Positions 10,883-19,115 are shown, numbered from the stretch's first letter. The stretch is DNA of 64,000 bases from Catellatospora sp. IY07-71 (GCF_018326265.1 NZ_AP023360.1:2409501-2473500), one strand, 5' to 3'. Numbers and translations: made by a program. Notes: generated from the letters alone by a model not told the origin.

Positions 10883-10890
10883 GCCTCGTT

Positions 10891-12114
10891 ATGCACTTCA
10901 TGGTGGCGAAACAGTGGCGTACGGCGGCGCGGTGGGCGCGCTGGAGTGTCCTGACCGGTACGGCGCTGATGCTGCTCAGCGGAGCCTCGCTGGTCACCGT
11001 CGACCGGGTGCTGGCCCGCTACGAGAGCGCCATCCACAACGAGGACCTGTTCGGCGACCAGACGGGCCCGGCCCGGCCGCGCCCGGAGGACATCAAGGGC
11101 CCGCTGAACGTGCTGCTGGCCGGCATCGACCCCCGGCGCGGCGACCCGACCTGGCTCCCGCGCGCCGACTCCGTGCTGGTCATGCACGTCCCCGCCGGGC
11201 TGGACCGGGGCTACCTGTTCTCCCTCCCGCGTGACCTGCTGGTGGCGATCCCGCCGTTCCCGAAGTCGGGTTATGCGGGCAACGCCCAGGACAAGCTGGC
11301 CCACGCCATGTACTTCGGCTCGATGGTGCCCGGCAGCCCCAATGCGAACTACGCGCAGGGCTTCGAGCTGCTCGCCGCGACGGTGAGCCAGTACACCGGC
11401 ATCGCCCGCTTCGACGCGGGCGCGATCATCGACTTCAGTGGCTTCAAGGACGTCATCGACGCGCTGGGCGGCATCGACATGACCGTCGACGAGCGGGTCG
11501 CCTCGATCCACCTGGAGCCGGACGGCGACCCCCGCGACCGGGTCGGCGACAGCTACGTCGGCGAGCAGATGGTGTACGAGCCCGGCCTGCGCCACTTCAA
11601 GGGGTGGCAGGCGCTGGACTACGCCCGCCAGCGCTACGTGACCGGCGGCGACTACGCCCGCCAGCGCCACCAGCAGCAGCTGGTCCGCGCGATGATCGCC
11701 AAGGGGTTCAGCGCCGACGTGCTCGCCGACCCGCTGCAGCTGGATGCGGTGCTCCGAGCCGCGGGCGACTCGCTGACCTTCAGCGGGCGCGGACACGGCG
11801 TGATCGACTGGGCGTTCGCGCTGCAGGACATCCGGCCGAGCCGGGTCGCCATGATCAAGCTGTCCGGCGGCGGGGTGGGCCGCTACGTCGTGGACAAGGG
11901 CAAGGACGACGGCGAGGGCGACGACGGCGGGGACGACGGCGGCGACGATGACGACGATGACGACAAGAAGGACAAGAAGAAGTCCAAGCCCAAGATGAAG
12001 TACCAGTACCTCGGTGAGCAGCTCGACCTCGACGCCAAGCAGTTCCTCGCCGCGGTCGCGGCGGGCGCGGTCGAGAACTACCTCGCCTTCCACCCGGAAT
12101 TGATCAACAACTAG
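10891..12114 (+). CDS. LytR-CpsA-Psr (LCP) family cell-wall glycopolymer ligase
   Basis: LCP enzymes attach lipid-linked glycopolymers to peptidoglycan outside the membrane. The 407-residue protein has an N-terminal membrane anchor (about 15-38), then the LCP core: LNVLLAGIDPRRGD, ADSVLVMHV, FSLPRDLLV (conserved Arg) and the YARQR ... DYARQRHQQQ block with the paired arginines that bind the pyrophosphate lipid. Near residues 340-370 it carries a run of Asp/Gly followed by a Lys-rich run (DDDDDDDKKDKKKSKPK), unusual for the family. It sits between atpD and atpC, downstream of a terminator, so it interrupts the atp operon. ATG 10891 is the first start; ATG 10900 is possible. Confidence 0.88.
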   Translation: MHFMVAKQWRTAARWARWSVLTGTALMLLSGASLVTVDRVLARYESAIHNEDLFGDQTGPARPRPEDIKGPLNVLLAGIDPRRGDPTWLPRADSVLVMHVPAGLDRGYLFSLPRDLLVAIPPFPKSGYAGNAQDKLAHAMYFGSMVPGSPNANYAQGFELLAATVSQYTGIARFDAGAIIDFSGFKDVIDALGGIDMTVDERVASIHLEPDGDPRDRVGDSYVGEQMVYEPGLRHFKGWQALDYARQRYVTGGDYARQRHQQQLVRAMIAKGFSADVLADPLQLDAVLRAAGDSLTFSGRGHGVIDWAFALQDIRPSRVAMIKLSGGGVGRYVVDKGKDDGEGDDGGDDGGDDDDDDDKKDKKKSKPKMKYQYLGEQLDLDAKQFLAAVAAGAVENYLAFHPELINN

Positions 12115-12171
12115 ACTGCCGGGCGGATCACACTGATCCGGTCCTGGTGGGTGCCGTCGATCACGGGCGGT

Positions 12172-12177
12172 TAGACT
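12172..12177 (+). promoter_or_regulatory. Candidate -10 hexamer for atpC (TAGACT)
   Basis: TAGACT lies 36 bp before the atpC start in the 99-bp gap after the LCP gene. With the terminator after atpD, it suggests atpC has its own promoter. No clear -35 element was found. Confidence 0.45.
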
Positions 12178-12213
12178 CGCTGCACCATTCGCTGCCGCAT
12201 CCGAGGAGACATC

Positions 12214-12498
12214 GTGGCCAAGCTGCTCCAGGTCGAGCTCGTCGCCGTCGAGGAGAAGGTCTGGTCCGGGCAGGCCGAGATGGTCATCGCCCGCACCACC
12301 GAGGGTGAGCTGGGCGTGCTGCCCAGCCACGCGCCGCTGCTCGGCCAGCTCGCGAACCCGGGCGGCGTGCGGATCATCCTCCCGGGCGGCGAGGAACTCG
12401 CCTACGAGGTGTTCGGCGGCTTCCTGTCCGTGACGACCGAGGGCGTGACGGTGCTCGCCGAGAACGCCCACCCGGTCGCTCCGGCCGCCCGCCACTGA
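12214..12498 (+). CDS. atpC: F1Fo ATP synthase subunit epsilon, lacking the C-terminal helical domain
   Basis: Only 94 residues against about 120-140 in other bacteria. The N-terminal beta-sandwich domain is complete (LQVELVAVEEKVWSG, TTEGELGVLPSHAPLL, FGGFLSVTTEGVTVLAE). The C-terminal helical hairpin, which inhibits ATP hydrolysis in other species, is absent; the protein ends HPVAPAARH right after the barrel. No frameshift is evident, as the downstream DUF2550 gene begins 22 bp later in clean code. GTG 12214 has the ribosome-binding site GAGGAG. The gene is separated from atpD by a terminator and the LCP gene. Confidence 0.93.
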   Translation: MAKLLQVELVAVEEKVWSGQAEMVIARTTEGELGVLPSHAPLLGQLANPGGVRIILPGGEELAYEVFGGFLSVTTEGVTVLAENAHPVAPAARH

Positions 12499-12520
12499 GC
12501 GACCAGCGCCGCCCACGACG

Positions 12521-12943
12521 ATGAGGTCGCTGCTCGAAGCAATCGCCATCGGCCTCGTCGTCCTGCTCGCCCTGCTGGCGGGCCTGTTCGTGCGCCGCGA
12601 GCTGTTCGCGCGCGGGCACGGCACCGTGGAGCTCTACCTCCGGCTGCGCCAGGCGGCCGGGGGCCGCGGCTGGGCGCCCGGCTTCGCCCAGTTCCGCGGG
12701 GACGAGCTGCGCTGGTATCGCATGTTCAGCCTCTCCCCACGCCCGCGCCGCCGCTACGACCGCCGCGAGCTGAAGGTGCTCGGCCGCCGCGCCCCCACCG
12801 CCGACGAGGCCGTCCTGGTCCCCGCCGACTGGATCGTGCTGCACTGCGCCGACTCCCGCACCGAGGTCGAGATCGCCATGCCGATGCACACCGTCACCGG
12901 CTTCCTCTCCTGGCTCGAAGCCGCCGCCCCGTACTCCATGTGA
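12521..12943 (+). CDS. DUF2550 membrane-anchored protein
   Basis: A 140-residue protein with one N-terminal membrane helix (about 4-24) and a basic soluble domain (RWYRMFSLSPRPRRRYDRREL). It matches the conserved actinobacterial family that follows atpC (Rv1312 in mycobacteria, from memory). Molecular function is unknown; the constant position next to the ATP synthase genes suggests a link to membrane energetics, but this is only genomic association. It probably shares the atpC transcript. Confidence 0.85.
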   Translation: MRSLLEAIAIGLVVLLALLAGLFVRRELFARGHGTVELYLRLRQAAGGRGWAPGFAQFRGDELRWYRMFSLSPRPRRRYDRRELKVLGRRAPTADEAVLVPADWIVLHCADSRTEVEIAMPMHTVTGFLSWLEAAAPYSM

Positions 12944-12960
12944 CCGCTTCTCGATCATCC

Positions 12961-13019
12961 GACTTGCCTGGCAGGTGGGCGTATCTTGAGCGCTCTTCCG
13001 CCCGGGTGCCTGGCAAGTC
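12961..13019. repeat. Palindromic element family A, copy 2 (59 bp)
   Basis: Arms GACTTGCCTGGCA and TGCCTGGCAAGTC, with interior GTGGGCGTATCTTGAGCGC as in copy 1. It fills the gap between the convergent DUF2550 gene and ABC permease gene. Confidence 0.88.
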
Positions 13020-13026
13020 GATGGAT

Positions 13027-13800
13027 CTAGGGGACCGTGCGGCGGTAGCGGCGGCGGGCCAGCGGGATGGCCAGCAGGAGGACGGCCAGGGGCCAGAGCA
13101 GGGCCAGGGGGTATGCGGACAGCCCCGTCCCCGGAGTGCCGCTCCAGAGGCCGCGTAGCGCCGCCGCGGTGACGGTGACGGGGTTCGCCTCCGCCAGCGG
13201 GCGCAGCCACCAGGGCATCGGGTCCGTCGGGGCCACCGCGCCGGACACGAACGCCAGCGGGATCAGGCAGGTGTAGACCAGGCGCCGGGCCGTGGCGGGG
13301 GTGCGCGCGTACAGCGCCACCAGCAGCGACGCCCAGGTCAGCGCGTACCCGGATAGCAGCAGCAGGCCGAAGCCGGCGGCGGCTGCCGCGGGCCCGCTGT
13401 CGACCCGCCAGCCGGCGATGACCCCGGCCGCGGCGCCCGCCGTGACCGTCACCGCGAGCCGGACCAGGTCCGCGGCCGTCGCGCCGGTCAGCACCGCGGC
13501 CGAGCCGACGGGCAGCGTACGGAACCGGTCGATCATGCCGCGGCGCACGTCGACCGCGACGTTCGCGGCGCCCAGCCCGGCCGTCAGCGTCACCGCCTGC
13601 ACCAGCACGCCAGGGACCAGGAAGTCCAGATATCCCGGCACGTCCACCGAGCCGCCCAGCACGAAGCCGAAGACCAGGAGCAGCAGCAGCGGCAGCAGCG
13701 CGGCCAGGACGAGCGTGCGGGGCGCCCGCCGGGTGCGCAGCATGCTGCGCCGGGCCAGCTCGCCCGCGTCCCGCAGCCCGGCTCCCGCCCCGATCGTCAC
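13027..13800 (-). CDS. ABC-2 type transporter permease (DrrB-like)
   Basis: A 257-residue membrane protein with about six helices. The hydrophobic start LVLAALLPLLLLLVFGFVLGG, the DVRRGMIDRFRTLPV loop and later helices fit the DrrB/ABC-2 permease fold that exports drugs or lipids. Start GTG 13800 overlaps the stop of the ATPase gene by 4 bp (GTGA), so the two are coupled. The paired ATPase has damaged motifs, so the activity of the pair is uncertain. Substrate unknown. Confidence 0.87.
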   Translation of the reverse strand: MTIGAGAGLRDAGELARRSMLRTRRAPRTLVLAALLPLLLLLVFGFVLGGSVDVPGYLDFLVPGVLVQAVTLTAGLGAANVAVDVRRGMIDRFRTLPVGSAAVLTGATAADLVRLAVTVTAGAAAGVIAGWRVDSGPAAAAAGFGLLLLSGYALTWASLLVALYARTPATARRLVYTCLIPLAFVSGAVAPTDPMPWWLRPLAEANPVTVTAAALRGLWSGTPGTGLSAYPLALLWPLAVLLLAIPLARRRYRRTVP

Positions 13801-14768
13801 CGGTGGGCCTCCTCCTCGGCCTGGGTGGGCGTCACGGCCTGCCCGGTGAGCTTGCGGAACACGTCGTCCAGGCTGGCCCGGTGGATGCCGATGTCGACCG
13901 GCTCGATGCCGGCCGCGTCCAGCCTGCGTACCAGCTCGACCAGGGCCTGCGCCCCGGAGGTCACCGGCGCGTGGACCAGGTGCTGCTCCAGCTCCACCAC
14001 CGCCTGGCCGCCGCAGACCCGGTTGAGCAGGTCCTCGGCGACCTGGGTCTCGGCCCGGTTGCCCAGCACCACCTGCAGCCGCTCGCCGCCGATGTGCCGG
14101 GTGAGCTGCTCCGGCGTGCCCCGGGCCAGGGTGCGTCCGTGGTCGAGCACGACGATCTGGTCGGCCAGCTCGTCGGCCTCGTCGAGCTGGCGGGTGGCCA
14201 GCAGCAGCGTCGCGCCGTCGCGGACCCGCTCGCCGATCACGTCCCAGATGCCCAGCCGGCTGCGCTGGTCCAGGCCCGCGGTGGGCTCGTCCAGCAGCAC
14301 GACCGAGGGGGTGCCCACCAGCGCCCCGGCCAGGTCCAGCCGCCGCCGCATGCCGGGCGGGTAGGTGCTCGCCGGGCGAGACGCGGCCTCGCTGAGGTGG
14401 AAGCGCTCGAGCAGCTCCTCGGCCCGGGATCGGGCCCGGCGGCGGCCCAGCCGGTGCAGCCGCCCGAGCAGCTCCAGATTCTCGAACCCGGTGAGGAAGC
14501 CGTCCACGGCCGGGCGCGGGCCGCTCACCCCGATCTCGCCGCGCACCTGGGCAGGGTGCGTCAAGGCGTCCAGGCCGTTGATGAGGCAGCTGCCCGCGTC
14601 GGGCCGGAGCAGGGTGGCCAGGATGCGCACCGTGGTGGACTTGCCCGCCCGGTCGGGGCCGAGCAGGCCCAGCACCTCGCCCTCCGGCACGCTGAGCGAC
14701 AGACCGGCCAGCGCGGTCACCGAGCCGTACCGCTTGACCAGCCCCTCCGCGAGGATCGCAGCGGCCAT
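13797..14768 (-). CDS. DrrA-like ABC transporter ATP-binding protein with non-canonical motifs
   Basis: Powers the adjacent ABC-2 permease if active. The 323-residue protein has the DrrA architecture: nucleotide-binding domain (about 5-220) plus a C-terminal regulatory extension. Several key residues differ from family consensus: Walker A is GPDRAGKST (37-45; usual GPNGAGKST), the Q-loop glutamine is Pro84, the signature is YPPGM (136-140; usual SGGM), and the switch position is Arg193 (usual Gln or His). Walker B with LLDEPTAGLD (158-167) is intact. ATG 14768 is preferred over the GTG at 14774, because a TACCGT -10 hexamer ends 7 bases before it (leaderless pattern). Confidence 0.85.
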   Translation of the reverse strand: MAAAILAEGLVKRYGSVTALAGLSLSVPEGEVLGLLGPDRAGKSTTVRILATLLRPDAGSCLINGLDALTHPAQVRGEIGVSGPRPAVDGFLTGFENLELLGRLHRLGRRRARSRAEELLERFHLSEAASRPASTYPPGMRRRLDLAGALVGTPSVVLLDEPTAGLDQRSRLGIWDVIGERVRDGATLLLATRQLDEADELADQIVVLDHGRTLARGTPEQLTRHIGGERLQVVLGNRAETQVAEDLLNRVCGGQAVVELEQHLVHAPVTSGAQALVELVRRLDAAGIEPVDIGIHRASLDDVFRKLTGQAVTPTQAEEEAHR

Positions 14769-14774
14769 GGACAC

Positions 14775-14780
14775 ACGGTA
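14775..14780 (-). promoter_or_regulatory. -10 hexamer of the leaderless type for the DrrA-like gene
   Basis: Reads TACCGT on the minus strand and ends 7 bases before ATG 14768. There is no ribosome-binding site. Confidence 0.5.
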
Positions 14781-14857
14781 GTCACGCGTGCGCCCGCGCG
14801 CGCCGGATCCGCCATTTCAGGCTGAGGCGACCAGTTCCACCGCGCCGTCGGGCAGGC

Positions 14858-15436
14858 TCACCGGTTGGCCCCGGGCACCCACTTCACGTCGCCCGCGCCG
14901 TTCGAATTAGCGACTCTGGCCAGGATAAACAGCAGATCGGAGAGCCGGTTGAGGTACTGTGCGCTCAGCGGGCCGGTGCGTGCCGCATCCTCGGCCAGCA
15001 GCGCGAACGCGGAGCGCTCCGCCCGTCGGGCGACGGTACGGGCCACGTGCAGCAGCGCCGCGCCCGGCGTGCCTCCCGGGAGGATAAAAGAATCCAGTTT
15101 GGCCAGGCGCGCGTTGAACTCATCGCACCAGCCTTCCAGGCGGGTGACGTAGTCCTCGGTGACACGCAGCGGTGGGTACTTCGGGTCGGGGGTGATCGGG
15201 TTGCACAGGTCGGCGCCCACGTCGAACAGGTCGTTCTGGATCTTCGTGAGCACGTCGCGCACGTCGGCGGCGAGCTCGCCCAGCGCCAGCGCCACCCCCA
15301 GCGCGGCGTTGCACTCGTCCACATCGGCGTACGCGGTGATGCGCGGGTCGGTCTTGGCCACCCGCTCGCCGTTGCCGAGCGCGGTGGTGCCGGCGTCGCC
15401 GGTCTTGGTGTAGATGCGGGTGAGGTGAACAGCCAT
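14858..15436 (-). CDS. ATP:cob(I)alamin adenosyltransferase, PduO type
   Basis: Makes adenosylcobalamin, the cofactor of the Ecm and Icm mutases encoded in this window. The 192-residue protein has the N-terminal ATP site [15 protein letters not shown] (about 8-22), DECNAALG (43-50) and the C-terminal block [15 protein letters not shown] with the conserved Asn/Arg/Asp residues of the PduO fold. The start is ATG 15436; a TAGGCT hexamer ends 7 nt upstream with no ribosome-binding site. It is divergent from murA; the same pair order occurs in mycobacteria (Rv1314c-Rv1315, from memory). Confidence 0.94.
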   Translation of the reverse strand: MAVHLTRIYTKTGDAGTTALGNGERVAKTDPRITAYADVDECNAALGVALALGELAADVRDVLTKIQNDLFDVGADLCNPITPDPKYPPLRVTEDYVTRLEGWCDEFNARLAKLDSFILPGGTPGAALLHVARTVARRAERSAFALLAEDAARTGPLSAQYLNRLSDLLFILARVANSNGAGDVKWVPGANR

Positions 15437-15443
15437 GACGACG

Positions 15444-15449
15444 AGCCTA
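15444..15449 (-). promoter_or_regulatory. -10 hexamer of the leaderless type for the adenosyltransferase
   Basis: TAGGCT on the minus strand, 7 nt before ATG 15436, with no Shine-Dalgarno sequence. Confidence 0.55.
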
Positions 15450-15521
15450 ATGGTGCCCGGCGGTGGTGATTCCGTCGGCGCGGTGCTGGCGGGCGTCCGG
15501 GCGCCAGGCCCGGCTTCTACG

Positions 15522-16811
15522 ATGGCCGACGTGGATGTGATCCGGGTCAAGGGCGGCGTACGGCTGGCCGGCGAGGTCGGCGTGGTCGGCGCGAAGAACT
15601 CCGCGCTCAAGCTCATGGCGGCAGCGTTGCTGGCCGAGGGCGAGAGCGTGATCACCAACGTGCCGCGTATCACCGACATCGCGCTGATGGGGGAGGTGCT
15701 GCGGCGGCTGGGCGCCGAGGTCGCCTTCGAGGGCGACGAGGTGCGTATCAACGTGCCCGCGGTGCTGCACCCGGAGGCCGACTACGAGCTGGTGCGCCGC
15801 CTGCGGGCGTCGATCTGCGTGCTCGGGCCGCTGCTGGCGCGCTGCGGGCGGGTGCGGGTGGCCCACCCCGGCGGTGACGCGATCGGCTCGCGCGGCCTGG
15901 ACATGCACGTCTCCGGCCTGGCCAAGATGGGCGCCGACATCAGCGGCGAGCACGGCTTCGTGGTCGCCGAGGCGCCCTCCGGCCTGCACGGTGCCAAGAT
16001 CAGCCTGGACTTCCCCAGCGTCGGCGCGACCGAGAACCTGCTCATGGCCGCGGTGCTGGCCCGGGGCACCACGGTCATCGACAACGTGGCCCGCGAGCCG
16101 GAGATCGTGGACATCTGCCAGATGCTGATCGCCATGGGCGCCCGCATCACCGGCGCGGGCACCTCCGAGCTGACCGTGCACGGCGTGGACCAGCTCCAGC
16201 CGGTCCGGCACGCCACCATCGGCGACCGGATCGTGGCGGGCACCTGGGCCTTCGGCGCGGCGATGACCCGCGGCGACGTGATGGTGCGCGGCGTCGACCC
16301 GCGCTGCCTGGAGATCGCCCTGGACAAGATCCAGCAGGGGGGCGGCTCGGTCGACTACGGCCCGGACTGGTTCCGGGTGCGCCAGGCCGACCGGCCGAAC
16401 GCGGTGGACGTACGCACGCTGCCGTTCCCGGGCTTCGCCACCGACCTGCTGCCTATGGCGATCGGCATGGCCGCGGTGGCCGACGGCGTCTCGCTGATCA
16501 CCGAGAACATCTTCGACGGGCGGTTCATGTTCGCCGAGGAGCTCAAGCGCCTCGGCGCCGACATCCGCATCGAGGGCCACCACGCGATGGTGCGCGGGCG
16601 GGCGAGCCTGTCCAGCGCCGAGGTCAGTGCGAGCGACATCCGCGCCGGGGCCGGCCTGGTCATCGCGGGCCTGTGCGGGGACGGGGTCACCACCGTGCGC
16701 GCCGTGCACCACATCGACCGGGGCTACCCGGACTTCGTCGCCGACCTGCGCGCCCTGGGCGTCGAGGTGGAGCGCGCCGAGGCCCCCGCGGACCCGGAGT
16801 ACGGCTTCTGA
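15522..16811 (+). CDS. murA: UDP-N-acetylglucosamine 1-carboxyvinyltransferase MurA with active-site Asp
   Basis: First committed step of peptidoglycan synthesis: transfers enolpyruvate from PEP to UDP-GlcNAc. The 429-residue protein has the EPSP-synthase fold with the conserved lysine in VGAKNSALK (22-30). The loop that normally reads GGCAIG reads GGDAIG, so the usual catalytic Cys is Asp119. The same change in M. tuberculosis MurA and other species gives intrinsic fosfomycin resistance, because the drug alkylates the cysteine. ATG 15522 is chosen by similarity to family N-termini; the open frame extends to 15435 and GTG 15531 is another option. Confidence 0.95.
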   Translation: MADVDVIRVKGGVRLAGEVGVVGAKNSALKLMAAALLAEGESVITNVPRITDIALMGEVLRRLGAEVAFEGDEVRINVPAVLHPEADYELVRRLRASICVLGPLLARCGRVRVAHPGGDAIGSRGLDMHVSGLAKMGADISGEHGFVVAEAPSGLHGAKISLDFPSVGATENLLMAAVLARGTTVIDNVAREPEIVDICQMLIAMGARITGAGTSELTVHGVDQLQPVRHATIGDRIVAGTWAFGAAMTRGDVMVRGVDPRCLEIALDKIQQGGGSVDYGPDWFRVRQADRPNAVDVRTLPFPGFATDLLPMAIGMAAVADGVSLITENIFDGRFMFAEELKRLGADIRIEGHHAMVRGRASLSSAEVSASDIRAGAGLVIAGLCGDGVTTVRAVHHIDRGYPDFVADLRALGVEVERAEAPADPEYGF

Positions 16812-16815
16812 GCCG

Positions 16816-16853
16816 ATGAGGGAGGCCCCGCCTCGGGCGGAGCCTCCCTCATG
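16816..16853 (+). terminator. Hairpin terminator after murA
   Basis: An 11-bp perfect outer stem (ATGAGGGAGGC / GCCTCCCTCAT) continues into CCGCC-TCG-GGCGG. It lies 4 bp after the murA stop, without a T run. It may serve both converging genes. Confidence 0.7.
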
Positions 16854-16891
16854 CTGAGCCGGGTGCCGGCGGCGCTGACGGCATCCGGGGT

Positions 16892-17206
16892 CTAGCGGGT
16901 CTCGCCGACCACCCTGCGGGCGCGATGCACCTCGTCGGCGAAGACCAGGACCCGGATGCGCCCGTCGGGCGCGGTGGCGAGCGTGGCACGGATGCCCACG
17001 CTGTGCAGGTGATCGCGGATCAGCGCGGCGTCCGGGAGCGTACGGGCCACGGCGGCGCTGGCCAGCAGGCCGTAGTCGTCAGGGACCGGCGCGACCGGGG
17101 CCGGTGTCTCGGCGTCGCGCTGCAGACCGCGGTGCAGCACCACGGCGAGGACCGCGATCGTGAGGATCGCGACCATCGGGCCGGCGAGATAAGCACTAGC
17201 AGGCAT
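16892..17206 (-). CDS. Small single-pass membrane protein, unknown function
   Basis: A 104-residue protein with one N-terminal membrane helix (about 6-26, AGPMVAILTIAVLAVVL), then a soluble domain with a helix (ASAAVARTLPDAALIRDHLHSVGIRA) and a strand pair (ATAPDGRIRVLVFADE). The pattern resembles a small regulatory or ferredoxin-like domain, but I do not recognise the family. It converges on murA and diverges from the 3-hydroxybutyryl-CoA dehydrogenase, sharing the intergenic region that holds an operator-like site. Confidence 0.7.
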   Translation of the reverse strand: MPASAYLAGPMVAILTIAVLAVVLHRGLQRDAETPAPVAPVPDDYGLLASAAVARTLPDAALIRDHLHSVGIRATLATAPDGRIRVLVFADEVHRARRVVGETR

Positions 17207-17256
17207 GAGCTAAGTCTGCACCCGGCAGAGGCGGTCGCGAGGCCGTTCGCAGGCTC

Positions 17257-17272
17257 CTGAGCGATCGTTTAG
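17257..17272. promoter_or_regulatory. 16-bp operator-like palindrome, site 1 (3-hydroxybutyryl-CoA dehydrogenase)
   Basis: CTGAGCGATCGTTTAG, within the longer palindrome CCTGAGCGATCGTTTAGG (17256-17273). It belongs to the seven-member set with consensus CTKARCGATCGTTYAG. Its right half overlaps the -10-like TAGGCT at 17270-17275, so bound protein should block transcription of the dehydrogenase gene. Confidence 0.7.
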
Positions 17273-17416
17273 GCTCGACTGCGGCCGCCGCCACCTCGGC
17301 GGCCGGTGAGCCCGCTGGAGCGGCCTCCCGCAGCTCGGCGGAGACTGAGCCCGGGGCCGCGGTGGGCTCCGCCAGACAGTGACACGGTGCGTGTCCGGCA
17401 AGCGGGAGGCAGGGCA

Positions 17417-18265
17417 ATGGCAGGGAAGCTCGCGGTCATCGGAGCGGGACTCATGGGCGCCGGCATCGCCCAGGTGGCGGCACAGGCCGGCTGGCAGGTG
17501 ACGCTGCGCGACCTCGACGACGCGGCCACCGGGCGCGGCCTCGACGGCATCCGCACCTCGCTGAGCCGGTTCGCCGCCAAGGGCACCATCACCGAGCAGG
17601 ACGCGCAGGACGCCCTCGGCCGCATCACCACCACCACCGAGCTGGAGGCCGCCGCCGAGGCCGACGTCGTCATCGAGGCCGTCTTCGAGAAGCTGGAGAT
17701 CAAGCAGGAGGTGTTCCGGGCGCTGGACCGCATCTGCAAGCCGGACGCGGTGCTCGGCACCAACACCTCGGCCATCCCGATCACCCAGATCGCCGCCGCG
17801 ACCCAGCGCCCCGAGATGGTCGTCGGCACCCACTTCTTCTCGCCCGTGCCCATGATGAAGCTGTGCGAGCTGGTCCGCGGCCACCGCACCAGCGACGAGA
17901 CGCTGGCCACCGCGCGCGCGTTCGCCGAGGGCATCGGCAAGACCTGCATCGTGGTCAACCGCGACATCGCCGGCTTCGTCACCACCCGCCTCATCGCGGC
18001 GCTGGTCGTCGAGGCGGTCAAGCTCGTCGAGTCCGGCGTGGTCAGCCCCGAGGACCTGGACGTCGCCTGCAAGCTGGGCTTCGGCCACGCGATGGGCCCG
18101 CTGGCCACCACCGACCTGACCGGCGTGGACATCCTGGCGCACGCCGCCCGCAACATCTACACCGACACCGCCGACCCGAAGTTCTTCCCGCCGGAGCTGC
18201 TGCAGCGCATGGTCACGGCCGGCGAGCTGGGCCGCAAGTCGGGCAAGGGCTTCTACACGTACTGA
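17417..18265 (+). CDS. 3-Hydroxybutyryl-CoA dehydrogenase
   Basis: Interconverts acetoacetyl-CoA and 3-hydroxybutyryl-CoA with NAD(P)H, the second step of the ethylmalonyl-CoA route. The 282-residue protein has a Rossmann nucleotide loop IGAGLMGAGIAQ (8-19), the catalytic His-Glu pair in THFFSPVPMMKLCEL, and the C-terminal LGRKSGKGFYTY typical of the family. ATG 17417 has GGGAGG upstream. An operator-like palindrome of the ethylmalonyl set lies 145 bp upstream over a -10 hexamer, giving a leader of about 135 nt. A double-length paralogue lies at 34036. Confidence 0.94.
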   Translation: MAGKLAVIGAGLMGAGIAQVAAQAGWQVTLRDLDDAATGRGLDGIRTSLSRFAAKGTITEQDAQDALGRITTTTELEAAAEADVVIEAVFEKLEIKQEVFRALDRICKPDAVLGTNTSAIPITQIAAATQRPEMVVGTHFFSPVPMMKLCELVRGHRTSDETLATARAFAEGIGKTCIVVNRDIAGFVTTRLIAALVVEAVKLVESGVVSPEDLDVACKLGFGHAMGPLATTDLTGVDILAHAARNIYTDTADPKFFPPELLQRMVTAGELGRKSGKGFYTY

Positions 18266-18278
18266 GCCGCCTTCCGGC

Positions 18279-18310
18279 GTCGGCCCGTCCGGTCGTCCGG
18301 GCGGGCCGAC
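18279..18310. terminator. Bidirectional hairpin between convergent genes
   Basis: The 9-bp stem GTCGGCCCG / CGGGCCGAC extends inward with further G-C pairs. It lies between the dehydrogenase stop (18265) and the esterase stop (18315). There is no T run. Confidence 0.65.
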
Positions 18311-18314
18311 CCGG

Positions 18315-19115
18315 TCAGGCGCGTGGCTCGGCGAGGGCGCGGCCGAGAAAGGCGAAGGCGTCCGGCGTGACGGAGTTCCAGTACGTACGGGTGTGCCCGC
18401 CCTCGGCGTACGACGTGCGCGCGCCCCGGATCGCCGCGCCGAGCGCCTTCACGTCGCCGTAGAAGTCGTCCTGCTCGCCGCACCACAGCGCGACGGGCGT
18501 CCCGGCGAGCCCGGCGGCTCCGGAGAACACCCGGTCACCCTGGCTCACGGCGGGCGAGAACGCCGCCACCGCCCGGAACCGGCCCGGCTGCTCCTGCGCC
18601 AGCCGCAGCACCCCGTACCCGCCCATGGACCAGCCCCAGAGCGCCACGCGGGTGGTGTCGAAGCCCCGCTCGGCGCACCAGGCGGGCAGCTCCTGGTACG
18701 CCATGCGCTGCGGGTCGTCCGCGCCGGACGGCTCCCAGCGCAGCCGCCCGCCGGTGGCTCCCGCCAGCACGAACGGCGGCACGCCGCGGCGTACGGCATC
18801 GGTGAGGAAGCGCCCGAACCCGAACCCGGGGAAGCTCGCCGCGGTGGCCGAGGCGCCGTGCAGCACCAGGCAGACCGGCAGCCCGCGCCCGTCGCCGTGC
18901 CCGGCGGGCACCGCGGTGTAGAAGTCGACCGCCTGCCCCCGCGCGGTGGACTCGCGCTGCTCCAACCGCTCGTCGCCGAGCGGCGCGTCGGGGATGAGCG
19001 CGGCGGCGGTCTCCTGGTCGTCCGGGCCGCCGAACTTCCACAGCAGGGCGCCGCCGAGCGCCGCGGCGCCGACGGTCACCCCGGCGGCGAGCCCCAGCGC
19101 CCGGCGGCGGTCCAT
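18315..19115 (-). CDS. Exported or membrane-anchored alpha/beta-hydrolase (esterase family)
   Basis: A 266-residue serine hydrolase. The N-terminus has an arginine cluster and hydrophobic stretch (MDRRRALGLAAGVTVGAAAL) that could be a Tat-like signal or an anchor. The nucleophile elbow GWSMGG places Ser153; the acid is probably in CGEQDDF and the histidine in GGHTRTYW. This resembles the esterase D/mycolyltransferase-like group. Substrate unknown. The ATG overlaps the stop of the upstream ABC permease gene (TGATG), so it belongs to the ABC operon. Confidence 0.83.
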   Translation of the reverse strand: MDRRRALGLAAGVTVGAAALGGALLWKFGGPDDQETAAALIPDAPLGDERLEQRESTARGQAVDFYTAVPAGHGDGRGLPVCLVLHGASATAASFPGFGFGRFLTDAVRRGVPPFVLAGATGGRLRWEPSGADDPQRMAYQELPAWCAERGFDTTRVALWGWSMGGYGVLRLAQEQPGRFRAVAAFSPAVSQGDRVFSGAAGLAGTPVALWCGEQDDFYGDVKALGAAIRGARTSYAEGGHTRTYWNSVTPDAFAFLGRALAEPRA

